A DNA stretch of 64,000 bases from a bacterium (lineage in GTDB: Bacteria; Verrucomicrobiota; Kiritimatiellia; CAIKKV01; CAITUY01), in assembly GCA_037143175.1 (NCBI GenBank), contig JBAWZF010000002.1:99037-163036 (forward strand), in the 5' to 3' direction. Positions 1 through 10,041 of this stretch are shown here, piece by piece; the first letter of the stretch is position 1, and the number at the start of each line of letters is the position of its first letter. Made by a program: the position numbers and the translations under genes. The notes below the pieces were generated by a model. The model was given only the letters and a program-made list of their open reading frames with translations, made no database searches and was not told where the DNA came from.

Positions 1-113
1 ACCACTGCCAAACTATAGGCTTTCAGGACGGCCCCCAGACCAGCGAAAAGAATTACCGCCGCCACCAACACCTCGATCAACGTAAACCCTTTATTCCCAA
101 TTCTTAACGTCAT
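1..113 (-). CDS. Type II secretion / type IV pilus pseudopilin, N-terminal part (runs off window)
   Basis: Only the first 37 residues lie in the window; the gene continues past base 1. The start codon at 113 opens a prepilin signature: a short basic leader, then GFTLIEVLVA with the conserved Glu at +5, followed by a hydrophobic helix. This is the class III signal cleaved and N-methylated by a prepilin peptidase, and it puts the product in the pseudopilus. The start overlaps the 3' end of gspG by 23 bp in another frame, so the two are translationally linked. By position after gspG it is likely a GspH- or GspI-type minor pseudopilin; the visible part cannot decide which. Confidence 0.8.
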   Translation of the reverse strand, partial: MTLRIGNKGFTLIEVLVAAVILFAGLGAVLKAYSLAV

Positions 114-492
114 CTCCCGTGCCTTCCTTGCCATCAGCCCCGACTGAAAACAAATCATAGCCTAAAGGTTTGTGCACCCCAGGGCACCGGTACTGGTATT
201 TTCGCTGCCAAGGATCAAGGGCAGGCTTGTCCAAATAGGGTTCACGGCCCGCCCCAGGCGAAGCCAACAGCACCTCAAGCCCCTGCTCTCCAGTTGGATA
301 AGCACCTTTATCCAGCCGATAAAGTTTCAACGCGGTATCCAAACTGGACAAATCCCCTTGGGCAATTTTTGCCTTAGCTTCATCGCTCCGGCCAATTAAA
401 TTTGGCGCAACCATTGCCGCCAAGGCCGCAATAATGATCACCACGATCATGAGTTCAATCAGAGTGAAACCGTTCTGATGTTGTCTTTTCAT
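91..492 (-). CDS. gspG: Major pseudopilin GspG
   Basis: This 133-residue protein begins with a short leader and the prepilin motif GFTLIELMIV, then a hydrophobic alpha-1 helix. After it comes the typical GspG body: SLDTALKLYRLDKGAYPT near residues 50-67, the EQGLEVLL segment, and a C-terminal GADGKEGTGDD stretch matching the calcium-binding loop of GspG. It should polymerise into the periplasmic pseudopilus that pushes substrates through the secretin. Length fits the family (about 130-145). It lies downstream of gspF with a 118-bp gap that holds an inverted repeat. Because the same organism has a PilP-like protein and secretin, a hybrid type II secretion / type IV pilus machine is possible. 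Confidence 0.93.
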   Translation of the reverse strand: MKRQHQNGFTLIELMIVVIIIAALAAMVAPNLIGRSDEAKAKIAQGDLSSLDTALKLYRLDKGAYPTGEQGLEVLLASPGAGREPYLDKPALDPWQRKYQYRCPGVHKPLGYDLFSVGADGKEGTGDDVKNWE

Positions 493-524
493 GCTTCTCC
501 TTCTTTCTTCAAACGGGTTGTCCA

Positions 525-583
525 GTTGCTGAGTTGTTATGGGGGAGGGTCATTCGTCTAAGTTTCCCTAACAACTCAGCAAC
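525..583. repeat. Inverted repeat in gspF-gspG gap
   Basis: Fifteen-base perfect arms (525-539 and 569-583, GTTGCTGAGTTGTTA and its complement) enclose a 29-base loop with further G-run/C-run pairing. It fills the only sizeable gap between gspF and gspG, so it could act as a processing or attenuating hairpin that sets pseudopilin dosage. The GAGTTGTT word also occurs as a short tandem array inside the coding sequence near 13828-13857, so it may equally be a dispersed simple repeat. Confidence 0.6.
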
Positions 584-610
584 CCAACAACTGAACAACT
601 TTTTTCTCCT

Positions 611-1822
611 CTACCGAACCGCTTGCCCGATCTGAAATATTGGCAACAACATAGCGAATATTATAAATCCCACCACCACCCCTACCAATAATATCAACGC
701 TGGCTCCAAAAGCGTGGTAACCTGCCGGAGATCACGATCCAATTCGCGCTGATAGAATGCGGCCACTTCCAATAAAGCCTCGTCCAGTCTCCCGCTTTCC
801 TCGCCAACAGCCACCATATTGGTGACAAATTCAGGAATTTCGCTTCGTCGTTTGAACCCGGCCGCCACCGTGGCCCCCTGATGCACCGTTTCATCCGCCG
901 CCGCCAGTACCGCCGACCTCAAGTGCCCATTCACCAACGTATTCCCGGCTAACGTTAACGCCCGGTCAACTGATATCCCCGCCTTGACCAGAAGTGACAG
1001 GGTTCGTGCAAACCTGACAATATCAGTATCTCGCGCAAATGCCCCCATCACCGGCATTTTCAGCAAAGCCCCATCTAAAGCCATCCGCCCGGCCTCTGTC
1101 TTGAAATAGCGACCCAACATCAAGATTATGATCCCCCCCATGACCACCAGAATACCCCAATAGCTAGAGCATACTGTACTCACACTCATCACGACTCGGG
1201 TAGGCCATGGCAACACCACAGAGGATCCCTCAAAAAGGTGCATGATACGAGGAAGGAAAAAAGTTAAAATGACGAAGACACTAAGCACCCCCACGGAAAG
1301 CACCAGTGCGGGATACGCAATGGCCGAGATCACCCGCGAACGAAGCTCATCATCACTCTCCCTCGCCTCCGCGAGACGCATCAATATTTCATCCAGCATT
1401 CCGGCAGATTCACCGGAGCGAACCATATTGACAAACAACTCAGAAAACAAAAGTGGATACCGCCCCAGACTTTCTGAAAACGTCCGTCCATCCCTGACAG
1501 CACCGGAAATTTCCATGACCACACCCCGGAAAGCGGCATTCTCTGTTTGCTGCTGAATCGTCGTCAGGGCGCGGAGAATGGGGACGCCAGCCCGCAACAG
1601 CCCCCCCAGCTGGCGGGTAAAGACCGTGATATCGCGAGTCTTGATCTTTCGAACACGAATCGATGGAGCCACCTGATGACGCCCTGCGAGTTCTTCGATG
1701 GAAAGCGGACTGTAGCCCATCCGTTCTAGCCGCGCGACAGCTGCCGCACGATTTTCCGCCAACACTTCACCTTCAACGGTTTTATCCGGTCCCTGCTTGG
1801 CTTTATAGACAAAGGTCGGCAC
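611..1822 (-). CDS. gspF: Type II secretion inner-membrane platform protein GspF
   Basis: The product is about 403 residues with two T2SSF domains (roughly residues 65-190 and 270-395) separated and followed by membrane helices, the PilC/GspF platform fold that couples the GspE ATPase to pseudopilus assembly. Motifs FTRQLGGLLRAGVPI and FARTLSLLVKAGISV mark the two homologous repeats. I take the GTG at 1822, which gives MPTFVYKAKQG, the usual family N terminus, and lies just after the gspE stop with GAGGGCGGG upstream. A TTG at 1837 would overlap gspE by 14 bp. The gene is tightly linked to gspE and so belongs to the same transcript. Confidence 0.93.
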   Translation of the reverse strand: MPTFVYKAKQGPDKTVEGEVLAENRAAAVARLERMGYSPLSIEELAGRHQVAPSIRVRKIKTRDITVFTRQLGGLLRAGVPILRALTTIQQQTENAAFRGVVMEISGAVRDGRTFSESLGRYPLLFSELFVNMVRSGESAGMLDEILMRLAEARESDDELRSRVISAIAYPALVLSVGVLSVFVILTFFLPRIMHLFEGSSVVLPWPTRVVMSVSTVCSSYWGILVVMGGIIILMLGRYFKTEAGRMALDGALLKMPVMGAFARDTDIVRFARTLSLLVKAGISVDRALTLAGNTLVNGHLRSAVLAAADETVHQGATVAAGFKRRSEIPEFVTNMVAVGEESGRLDEALLEVAAFYQRELDRDLRQVTTLLEPALILLVGVVVGFIIFAMLLPIFQIGQAVR

Positions 1823-1823
1823 T

Positions 1824-3485
1824 TCACCCGCCCTCAACGTGTGTCAGGGTGTCAAAGGTCGTCCTGGTCACTTCGTCCACCGTCGTGATCCCCTTCTCAA
1901 TTTTATCCCACCCATCGGCCGCCAAGGTTTTCATCCCCAACGCAACCGCCTGCTGGCGGATATCCCTGGCGGTAGCGCGTCTCAAAATTAAATCCTGAAT
2001 TTCCGGCAGCACCTGCATGATTTCGCTGATGGCAACCCGCCCCCGATACCCGGTACCATTGCATTGGGGACACCCCCGCCCGCGACTACAGCGCCGCCCG
2101 TGGACTTCAATCCATTCCCGACAATGTTCACACACCACGCGCACCAGACGTTGCGCCACAAAAGCCCGCACCGTCGAGGCAATAAGATAGGGGTCCACGC
2201 CCATATCCAACAGACGGATCGCCGCGCTGGCGGCATCATTGGTGTGCAAGGTGCTAAACACAAGATGCCCGGTCAGGGCCGTCTGAATGGTGATTTCCGC
2301 CGTCTCGCGATCCCGGACTTCGCCCACCATCATAATATCCGGATCGTGCCGCAACATGCTGCGAAGCGCTCGCGCAAAGGTCAGATCGATACGGGGATTT
2401 ACCTGAGTCTGCATGATCCCTTTGATCTCATATTCCACAGGGTCTTCAATTGTAATAATCTTATGATCTCTTGTATTCAGACGGGTCAGACACGCATACA
2501 ATGTCGTGCTTTTCCCACTGCCCGTTGGCCCGGTCACAAACACAATCCCATGCGGCAACTGAATCAGATCGGTCAAGATATGAAGATGATCCGGCGACAA
2601 CCCCAACTGCTCCATACTGAACAGCATCGAGGTGGGAAGGATCCGGATGACAATATTCTCGCCATGCACGGAAGGCACCACGGATACACGCAAGTCAAAC
2701 TGATGGGACCCGATGTTCACCCGGGCGCGACCATCCTGAGGCAACCTGCGCTCTACAATATTGAGCCCCGCCATCAGTTTGATGCGGGAAATAATGGCCG
2801 GATATAACGCCGCCATATTCCTTGATACCGGGGTATCATACAGGATCCCATCAATGCGCCTCCTCAGGGTCACATCATCACGGTAGACCTCAAAATGAAT
2901 ATCCGTGGCACGATCGGTAATGGCCTGATGCAGAATCTGATTGACCAACTTGATCACTGAGGCGTCCTCCGCCTTGTGCTCCAGGTCATGAGACTCCTCA
3001 AGTTGCGAGGAAGCGCCCTGTTCATGGGATCCCGCCAGAATACGTTCCACCGTCTCGGATCCCACTCCATAATGAATCCGAATGGCGGCCATGATATCGC
3101 CTTCACAGGCCAATACCCGTTCAACCCGGAATCCATGACTGCTTTCGATATCCTCGATAGCCGCCTGATCAAAGGGGTTCGCCACGGCCACCACCAGTCG
3201 CTGCCCGATCAAGGTCACAGGCATGACACGATAATGCGCCACCAACCGGGCGGACAGGCTAGATACGGCGGCAGGTTCAGGCTGGGTTTCCCGCAATGAG
3301 ATAAATTCAATCCCCTGCTGGCGGGCCACAACCCGAAGCAGTTTGTCTTCCGGCACCAGCCCCTGAAGCACCAGCGTCCTGATCAGGGGTTCATTCCGCT
3401 CACGGGAAAGGCGAATGGCGCCTTCCATTTGAATGGGGGAAAGCAGTTTTTCTGCAACCAGCAATTCACTCCATTGTGGCGCCAT
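1824..3485 (-). CDS. gspE: Secretion / pilus assembly ATPase GspE
   Basis: This is a 553-residue hexameric traffic ATPase. An N-terminal MshEN/T2SSE_N domain (about residues 1-150) precedes the motor domain with Walker A GPTGSGKSTTLY, the Asp box, Walker B around MMVGEVRDRETAE, and the His box STLHTNDA. A CxxC...CxxC zinc module (CEHC and CPQC) sits in the C-terminal part, as in GspE and PilB. It powers pseudopilus extension from the cytoplasm. Its start codon lies only 9 bp after the stop of the F1-like beta subunit gene, and its stop is next to the gspF start. The rotary ATPase genes, gspE and gspF therefore look like one transcription unit. Confidence 0.95.
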   Translation of the reverse strand: MAPQWSELLVAEKLLSPIQMEGAIRLSRERNEPLIRTLVLQGLVPEDKLLRVVARQQGIEFISLRETQPEPAAVSSLSARLVAHYRVMPVTLIGQRLVVAVANPFDQAAIEDIESSHGFRVERVLACEGDIMAAIRIHYGVGSETVERILAGSHEQGASSQLEESHDLEHKAEDASVIKLVNQILHQAITDRATDIHFEVYRDDVTLRRRIDGILYDTPVSRNMAALYPAIISRIKLMAGLNIVERRLPQDGRARVNIGSHQFDLRVSVVPSVHGENIVIRILPTSMLFSMEQLGLSPDHLHILTDLIQLPHGIVFVTGPTGSGKSTTLYACLTRLNTRDHKIITIEDPVEYEIKGIMQTQVNPRIDLTFARALRSMLRHDPDIMMVGEVRDRETAEITIQTALTGHLVFSTLHTNDAASAAIRLLDMGVDPYLIASTVRAFVAQRLVRVVCEHCREWIEVHGRRCSRGRGCPQCNGTGYRGRVAISEIMQVLPEIQDLILRRATARDIRQQAVALGMKTLAADGWDKIEKGITTVDEVTRTTFDTLTHVEGG

Positions 3486-3494
3486 GAGTTCTCC

Positions 3495-4898
<1,404 letters not shown>

Positions 4899-5795
4899 TT
4901 ATGCCACCTTTTTCTTCTTTTTCCGTGACGAAAACGACTCACGCATACTCTTGTCCACCAGCTCATGTGCCGCGCGGAAACATTGATGTTTCAGTTTTTT
5001 CAGTTCCCCCGTCAGCTTTTGACTACTGTCTTCCAGATGCATGGCCCGTGCCGCAAATTCCGCCAGTTTGCTATCTTCAAATACTTCAAACAACTTCGAA
5101 GCCACCCACATTCCAGCCAGATATTCGACCATATCAGGATACGAGGATTCCACCGTCACCTTGCGGGCATCCGTAATCTGTTTCATCACTCCGGTTCGCC
5201 GGGTAATCTCGGAGTCTGAACTCTTATCAAACAGTTCGCCACAGGGCAGAATAGGAACGGTATCTACGGTCTGCTGCGTGAAAGAAAGGGCGCGGGGATG
5301 CACCACCACAACCTTCCCGATCCGCTTCTCCTTGACTTCATTCACAATGTAGTCACGAATTTCGAGAGCCTGCTCAAACCGGGTCTCCTGATTAATCCCG
5401 GGGAAAGCCTTAAACTCCCGCCCCTTTTCCGCTAATTTCGCGATGCCTCTTTCCCCGATCACAATGAAACTAATTTTTTCAGGCGGGAGGTTGCCCTGCA
5501 CATCATATCCCGCATCAATCACACCGGCATTCAGGCCTCCCATAAACCCCGAGTCAGACGTCACCAGCACGACACCAATCACATCAGTCGCGACAGAGAC
5601 CAGCGGGGCATCCACGTGAACCATATCCACAACCCGGAAAAACCCTGCAAACTGATCCATGAAATCAGAAAAGCGCTCCTTTTCGCGCTCCATGGTATGA
5701 TATTGCGACGCTGCAATATTTTTCAGCGTTACGATCAATTGAAGGAACTCAGTATTAAACCGAAGATCCCGTCTTAGTTGACTCAATAGCGCCAT
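4899..5795 (-). CDS. atpG: F1-type ATPase gamma subunit
   Basis: This 298-residue protein is the likely central shaft of the rotary ATPase. The N-terminal helix and the Rossmann-like middle (VLVTSDSGFMGGLNAGVID near residues 77-95, matching the SDRGLCGG region of gamma) are recognisable. The C-terminal helix (roughly 240-290) corresponds to the part that inserts in the alpha/beta hexamer. It is weakly conserved for the family: the classic SDRGLCG core reads SDSGFMG, and the protein ends in a lysine run (KKKKK) not usual for gamma. It sits between the b-delta fusion and beta, 3 bp before beta, as expected for gamma in an atp cluster. Confidence 0.85.
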   Translation of the reverse strand: MALLSQLRRDLRFNTEFLQLIVTLKNIAASQYHTMEREKERFSDFMDQFAGFFRVVDMVHVDAPLVSVATDVIGVVLVTSDSGFMGGLNAGVIDAGYDVQGNLPPEKISFIVIGERGIAKLAEKGREFKAFPGINQETRFEQALEIRDYIVNEVKEKRIGKVVVVHPRALSFTQQTVDTVPILPCGELFDKSSDSEITRRTGVMKQITDARKVTVESSYPDMVEYLAGMWVASKLFEVFEDSKLAEFAARAMHLEDSSQKLTGELKKLKHQCFRAAHELVDKSMRESFSSRKKKKKVA

Positions 5796-5851
5796 GGACC
5801 GAAACCACCCCTCACCCTAACCCTCTCCCTCAAGGGGCGAGGGAACAGAAC

Positions 5852-6583
5852 TCACACATGCTCGCTCTTCAATTGTTCAATTGCCTCGTTGAACCGGTTC
5901 CGAAGACTCCCATCAATCTCAAGGCTTCCAAGCTTAATCTTAATCCCCGCAATCAGCGTGGGATCGACCGTCTCCCGCACTTCCAGCGCCACGTCAAATT
6001 TTCTGGATACAATCTCCCGCAGTCTTTCACGATGAGCGGGTTCAAGAGGATGACTGCACACCACCTCAATGGCTGCGGCGGAAATGGTAATACTACTTGA
6101 ATCCATCTCATCCAAAGCGACCAAAAGTTCATCTAAAAAGGAGTGATCCAGCTTCCGTCCCAATTCCTCACTGAAGACCAGCTCATAAACGCGACGGGCG
6201 TGCTCAACTGCCTGCGCCTGCGCTTCCCGGGCAAGCTCCTGTCGCAGCTTCTCCTTGCTTCGATTCGCCTCATCCACAATTTTATCCCGCTCTTTACGGG
6301 CTTCATCCAACAAGCCATCACGCGTGCGGGACACCTCTTTTTCCATGACTTCCCGCGTCCGGGTCAACCCTTCCTGAGCTTCGGCACTCTTCCGCCGGAA
6401 CTCCGCCTCATTATCCTCGATGCGCTTCCGGACGGCCTCTTCCTTCCGCCCGAGATCCGCCTCAACTTCACGGAGTTTCGTGGCGGCCAACTGGGTATCC
6501 CCCATCAGCAACCGCTTGAGCCCTATCACCAAAACCACAAAAACCGCTAACTGTGCGATGATCAAATACACCATCATTCTCAT
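5852..6583 (-). CDS. F-type ATPase b-delta fusion (peripheral stalk)
   Basis: The 243 residues comprise one N-terminal membrane helix (about 4-26), a long charged coiled coil (about 30-130, rich in EARKERDKI-type heptads), and a C-terminal delta/OSCP-like domain. That last domain ends with LIAGIKIKLGSLEIDGSLRN, the hallmark delta motif. It therefore combines the b and delta roles: anchoring in the membrane and capping the alpha/beta hexamer as a stator. b-delta fusions are known from actinobacteria, but here the N-terminal delta domain seems absent. No separate b or delta gene is present in the cluster. It lies 35 bp after the c subunit and 56 bp before gamma; that gap carries a GC-rich palindromic stretch (about 5809-5840). 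Confidence 0.85.
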   Translation of the reverse strand: MRMMVYLIIAQLAVFVVLVIGLKRLLMGDTQLAATKLREVEADLGRKEEAVRKRIEDNEAEFRRKSAEAQEGLTRTREVMEKEVSRTRDGLLDEARKERDKIVDEANRSKEKLRQELAREAQAQAVEHARRVYELVFSEELGRKLDHSFLDELLVALDEMDSSSITISAAAIEVVCSHPLEPAHRERLREIVSRKFDVALEVRETVDPTLIAGIKIKLGSLEIDGSLRNRFNEAIEQLKSEHV

Positions 6584-6618
6584 ATTAAACCCTTTCCACC
6601 CAAGTCCTCACCCGTCGT

Positions 6619-6831
6619 TCAGCGCCCGAATAACTGGAACAGTACCAGAAGCGCGATCACGGCTATTGCTTCGGCGAACACCAGCGAAATAATCATTGCC
6701 TGCAATATTTTCTGGGCGGCCGAGGGATTACGCCCCAGTGCGCGAATACTGGCATACCCTATGGTGGCGATTACCGCCGAAGGCCCCAGTACTACCAGAA
6801 AAATAACCAGAAAAATAACGAAATTCCGCAT
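6619..6831 (-). CDS. atpE: F-type ATPase c subunit (ring proteolipid)
   Basis: This is a 70-residue hairpin of two membrane helices joined by a polar RNPS loop (34-37). The ion-binding carboxylate is Glu54 in VFAEAIAV, exactly 20 residues after the loop Arg, as in canonical c subunits. The Na+ signature (Gln in helix 1 and Ser/Thr after the Glu) is absent; the corresponding residues are Ile and Ala, so proton binding is predicted. It should form the membrane rotor ring. The ring normally turns against subunit a, but no subunit a gene with its essential Arg helix is found in this cluster or elsewhere in the window. The gene directly follows epsilon (3 bp). Confidence 0.9.
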   Translation of the reverse strand: MRNFVIFLVIFLVVLGPSAVIATIGYASIRALGRNPSAAQKILQAMIISLVFAEAIAVIALLVLFQLFGR

Positions 6832-6834
6832 CGC

Positions 6835-7110
6835 TTAGTTGTCCGCCTTCTTTTCAACTTTCTTTGGATTCCGCTCCTCCAGCAGAATCACACACTCTTC
6901 GTTCAAGAACCTTATCATACCTTTTTTAATCGGTATACGGCTCTTCCAGTCCACTACAATATCTCCCTCTTTCAAGAGACTGACTATCGGCACATGATAA
7001 GCCAGTATCTCAAACTCGCCTGCGTCGCCGGGTAGGAACACGCTGCTTACTTTCCCCTCGAAGACAACATGCTTCGGATTTAATATTTTCAGCGCGAAAG
7101 TTGCCGCCAT
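6835..7110 (-). CDS. atpC: F1-type ATPase epsilon subunit, N-terminal domain only
   Basis: The 91 residues match the beta-sandwich domain of epsilon (FALKILNPKHVVFEGKVSSV, then LPGDAGEFEILAYHVP, a variant of the GxxGxxxILxxHxP motif). The C-terminal helical hairpin that inhibits ATP hydrolysis in many bacteria is missing; the protein ends in a basic tail. Such short forms occur naturally in several phyla and remove one route of inhibition, so the motor could hydrolyse ATP freely. Its start is 2 bp after the alpha-1 stop with AAGGA placed 6 bp before ATG. It should attach gamma to the c ring. Confidence 0.88.
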   Translation of the reverse strand: MAATFALKILNPKHVVFEGKVSSVFLPGDAGEFEILAYHVPIVSLLKEGDIVVDWKSRIPIKKGMIRFLNEECVILLEERNPKKVEKKADN

Positions 7111-7112
7111 GT

Positions 7113-8591
7113 CTATCCTTTGGCATCAAAAAAACCATGAATCGCCGTTGTCATACGTCGCTCAAATTCAATCGTCAAACGAGGCGATGCCTCCATTTCA
7201 CGTTCAAGCTGCGGGTCATTATTTTTGACAAAAGCTTCAATCCCCCCACGGAACCTGACCCATTCATTTGGATCCAAGTTATCGAGCACCCCCATCCGCA
7301 ATCCATAGAGCAATAACACCTCTTCAAGCAGGCTGGCCGGCTGATATTGAGGCTGCTGGAACATCACCATCATCACCTGCCCCCGCTTCATAATGGCTTC
7401 CGCCTCGCGTGACATACCAGACTGCAACTTACTCAGACGCGCCACCTCGATGTACTCCAGGAAACCTCTTCGGAGTCCGCCACTCAATTCCCGCAGAATC
7501 AATGGCTGTGCCCGCCCACCAACAATCGAGAGGGAGAGTTTGAAGTCAACAGCCGGCCTCGTCCCCTCACCGAACATACTGGAGTTGAGGCTCACCAAAC
7601 CATCACAAATGGAGATCAGATTGGAGGGAATATAACCAGTCAAATCCCCCTGCAGGGTATCCGCCAAACCCAGGAACGTCATGGAGCCACTGCCATTCTC
7701 CTCATTCAATTTTCCCGCCCGCTCCATCAGTTGGGTCTGGACATAAAAGATATCACCGGGATACGCCTCTCTGCCGGGGGGGCGCTCCAAAAGCAGGGAA
7801 ATCTGGCGATAGGCCCAGGCATGTTTGGTAAGATCATCAAACACCACGAGCACATCCTTGCCCTGCCGCATCAGATAATCGCCGATGGTGGCGGCAGTAA
7901 AGGGCACAATGTACTGCTCGCCCGCCGTGGCACTATCAGTGGCGGCAACGATAATGGTGTAGGGGAGCGCTTCTTTCTCGGACAAGACGGTCAGCACTTT
8001 TTCCAGGGATACCAGGGCTTTCCCGATGCAACAGTAAATACAGACCACATCACGCCCACGCTGGCTGAGGATGGCATCGGTCGCAATGCTTGTCTTGCCC
8101 GTCATGCGATCCCCCATGATCAATTGCCGCTGGCCCAGACCAATCGGCACCATGGCATCAATGACCCGCGTGCCGGTGAATAACATTTTTGAAACCGGGG
8201 CTCGTTCCGTGATCAGAGGCGAAGGGGAAAATACCGGACGATTCACATCGCAACTCACCTCGCCACGTCCGTCACAGGGGGCGCCCATCGCATCCACCAT
8301 GCGACCAATCATCGCCTCCCCTACCGGAATCGTGAATGGCTCACTATTCCCCGCCACGGATTGCCCTAACCGGACGCCGGTGTCACTCCCCAGCATGAGC
8401 GCCAATACATCATCCTGGTCATAGCCCATGATGATGCCTTTATTGCCATCACCGAAATCTACTAACTGCCCATTCAGACAGGAGGGCAACCCAGTGATCC
8501 GGACAATCATTTTCTTGATATCCTTGATCACCCCGGTCTCTGAAATCTTAATTTTGAATGGCGCCATCACCATACGCGGTAAGCTGCTCAT
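7113..8591 (-). CDS. F1-type ATPase alpha subunit, copy 1 (arginine finger lost)
   Basis: This 492-residue alpha-type subunit has the beta-barrel start, P-loop GDRMTGKT (160-167), the FDDLTKHAWAYRQ and PPGREAYPGDIFY segments, and the helical C-terminal domain. In ordinary alpha subunits the motif SVSRVGG supplies the arginine finger (Arg376 in E. coli) to the neighbouring beta site. Here the motif reads SLSIVGG, so Ile356 replaces it; the codon is ATT at 7524-7526. A beta site next to this subunit should be impaired in hydrolysis. The start at 8591 has an excellent AAGGAGGGG site and lies 44 bp inside the alpha-2 gene, so translation is coupled and near-stoichiometric expression is likely. 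It also differs from standard alpha in CCIGK for the AIGQ segment. Confidence 0.92.
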   Translation of the reverse strand: MSSLPRMVMAPFKIKISETGVIKDIKKMIVRITGLPSCLNGQLVDFGDGNKGIIMGYDQDDVLALMLGSDTGVRLGQSVAGNSEPFTIPVGEAMIGRMVDAMGAPCDGRGEVSCDVNRPVFSPSPLITERAPVSKMLFTGTRVIDAMVPIGLGQRQLIMGDRMTGKTSIATDAILSQRGRDVVCIYCCIGKALVSLEKVLTVLSEKEALPYTIIVAATDSATAGEQYIVPFTAATIGDYLMRQGKDVLVVFDDLTKHAWAYRQISLLLERPPGREAYPGDIFYVQTQLMERAGKLNEENGSGSMTFLGLADTLQGDLTGYIPSNLISICDGLVSLNSSMFGEGTRPAVDFKLSLSIVGGRAQPLILRELSGGLRRGFLEYIEVARLSKLQSGMSREAEAIMKRGQVMMVMFQQPQYQPASLLEEVLLLYGLRMGVLDNLDPNEWVRFRGGIEAFVKNNDPQLEREMEASPRLTIEFERRMTTAIHGFFDAKG

Positions 8592-10020
8592 GGATCCCCT
8601 CCTTAATCTGTTCGGTGAGATCTTTCTTATGAATCAAGTCCTGAATTAAGTCCGGTCTTTCGGCCTTAATTTTGGCCAATACCCCGGCCTGATACGCCCC
8701 AACCTGATCGGGCTTAAGATTTTCCATAAAACCATTGGCGAGCGCATAGAGAATGATGACCTGATGCTCGATTGGAACCGGCGCATTCTTATCCTGCTTA
8801 AGAATCTCCGCCACCACTTTCCCTTTTTGAAGTCGTTTTTCGACTGCCGCCGAGACCCCGGCTTTGATACGGGTCAGTTTTTCAAGCTCCTTATACTGAA
8901 TGTATTCCAACCGCAAAATCCCCGCCAGTTTCCGCATCGCAGGCCACTGAACTTTGCTGCCAATACGAGAGACGGACAACCCGATATCAATTGCGGGCTT
9001 AAACCCCTCGGTAAACAAAGGCGTACTGACATAAATCTGACCATCGGTCATGGAAATGATATTGGTGGGGATATACCCGGTCACATCCCCCTGTACCGTT
9101 TCCACAATGGGAAAAAATGTCATCGAGCCCGAACCCCGCTCCGGTCGCAATTTTCCAGCCCGCTCCACCAACTGGGAGTGAAGATAGAAAATATCTCCGG
9201 GATAGGCATCACGCCCAGGTGATCGCTCCAAAAGCAGTGACATCTGGCGGTACACCCATGCATGCTTGGTAAGGTCGTCAAACACCACAAACACATCGCG
9301 CCCCTTCTCCATGAAATACTCACCTAAACTGGCGGCCACATAGGGGGCAAGATATTGCTGCCCAACAGCCGACGCCGCAGTCGCCGACACAATCAGGCCA
9401 TACTCCATGACCCCATTCTCACGAAACAGGTCCAGAACCTTGTTCAACGAGGCCTCGGCCTTGCCGATACAGCAATAGATACAGATGACGCCCTTGCCTC
9501 GCTGATTAAGAATGGTATCGGTGGCAATCGTGGTTTTCCCCGTCACACGATCACCCAGAATCAACTGTCGCTGACCTTTTCCGACCGGATTCATCATGTC
9601 CAGAATCTTCACCCCAGTTTCAAGCGACTCTTTTAGCGGGGTTCGTTCAAGTACACTGGGGGATTGATTAAAAATCGGCTGCCGCCTATCCGCCTTGATG
9701 GGCCCCAAGCCATCAATTGGCTCGCCCAACCCATTGACCATCCGCCCTAAAAATTGATCGCCAACCGGCACGGTACAGGATTCTATAGTTGAGAAAAGCT
9801 TATCGCCAGGTTTGAGCTTGGCGCCTTCTTTTACAATCATCACCAGCTCATACCCATTATCAAAGCCAACAATGGTTCCCTGGCTTCCGCCATCAAAATG
9901 CACCAACTGTCCATTCATGCAGTTGGTCAATCCTGTCACATGGGCAATCCCCTGCTTGATTTCAGAAACGACCCCATACTCCTTCATCTGGAGTGGAGAA
10001 ATTTTAAATGATATCGCCAT
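8548..10020 (-). CDS. atpA: F1-type ATPase alpha subunit, copy 2 (arginine finger kept)
   Basis: This 490-residue alpha subunit is the more conventional of the tandem pair. It shows P-loop GDRVTGKT (156-163), YLAPYVAASLGEYF, FDDLTKHAWVYRQ, SPGRDAYPGDIFYLHS and, importantly, SVSRIGS with the arginine finger at Arg352 (codon at 8965-8967). Like copy 1 it carries CIYCCIGK instead of CIYVAIGQ, so the two copies share an ancestor already different from housekeeping alpha. It follows the repeat membrane protein by 21 bp and precedes copy 1 with a 44-bp overlap. An alpha-1/alpha-2 mixed hexamer with beta would contain unequal catalytic interfaces. Alternatively copy 2 alone forms the hexamer and copy 1 has a separate role. 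Confidence 0.92.
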   Translation of the reverse strand: MAISFKISPLQMKEYGVVSEIKQGIAHVTGLTNCMNGQLVHFDGGSQGTIVGFDNGYELVMIVKEGAKLKPGDKLFSTIESCTVPVGDQFLGRMVNGLGEPIDGLGPIKADRRQPIFNQSPSVLERTPLKESLETGVKILDMMNPVGKGQRQLILGDRVTGKTTIATDTILNQRGKGVICIYCCIGKAEASLNKVLDLFRENGVMEYGLIVSATAASAVGQQYLAPYVAASLGEYFMEKGRDVFVVFDDLTKHAWVYRQMSLLLERSPGRDAYPGDIFYLHSQLVERAGKLRPERGSGSMTFFPIVETVQGDVTGYIPTNIISMTDGQIYVSTPLFTEGFKPAIDIGLSVSRIGSKVQWPAMRKLAGILRLEYIQYKELEKLTRIKAGVSAAVEKRLQKGKVVAEILKQDKNAPVPIEHQVIILYALANGFMENLKPDQVGAYQAGVLAKIKAERPDLIQDLIHKKDLTEQIKEGIHEQLTAYGDGAIQN

Positions 10021-10041
10021 AGTCTAAACGCCCGATCATGT

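Noticed and set aside
2064..2807. 247-residue plus-strand reading frame
   Set aside because: It lies wholly inside gspE on the other strand, has no recognisable domain or ribosome site, and gspE is certain.
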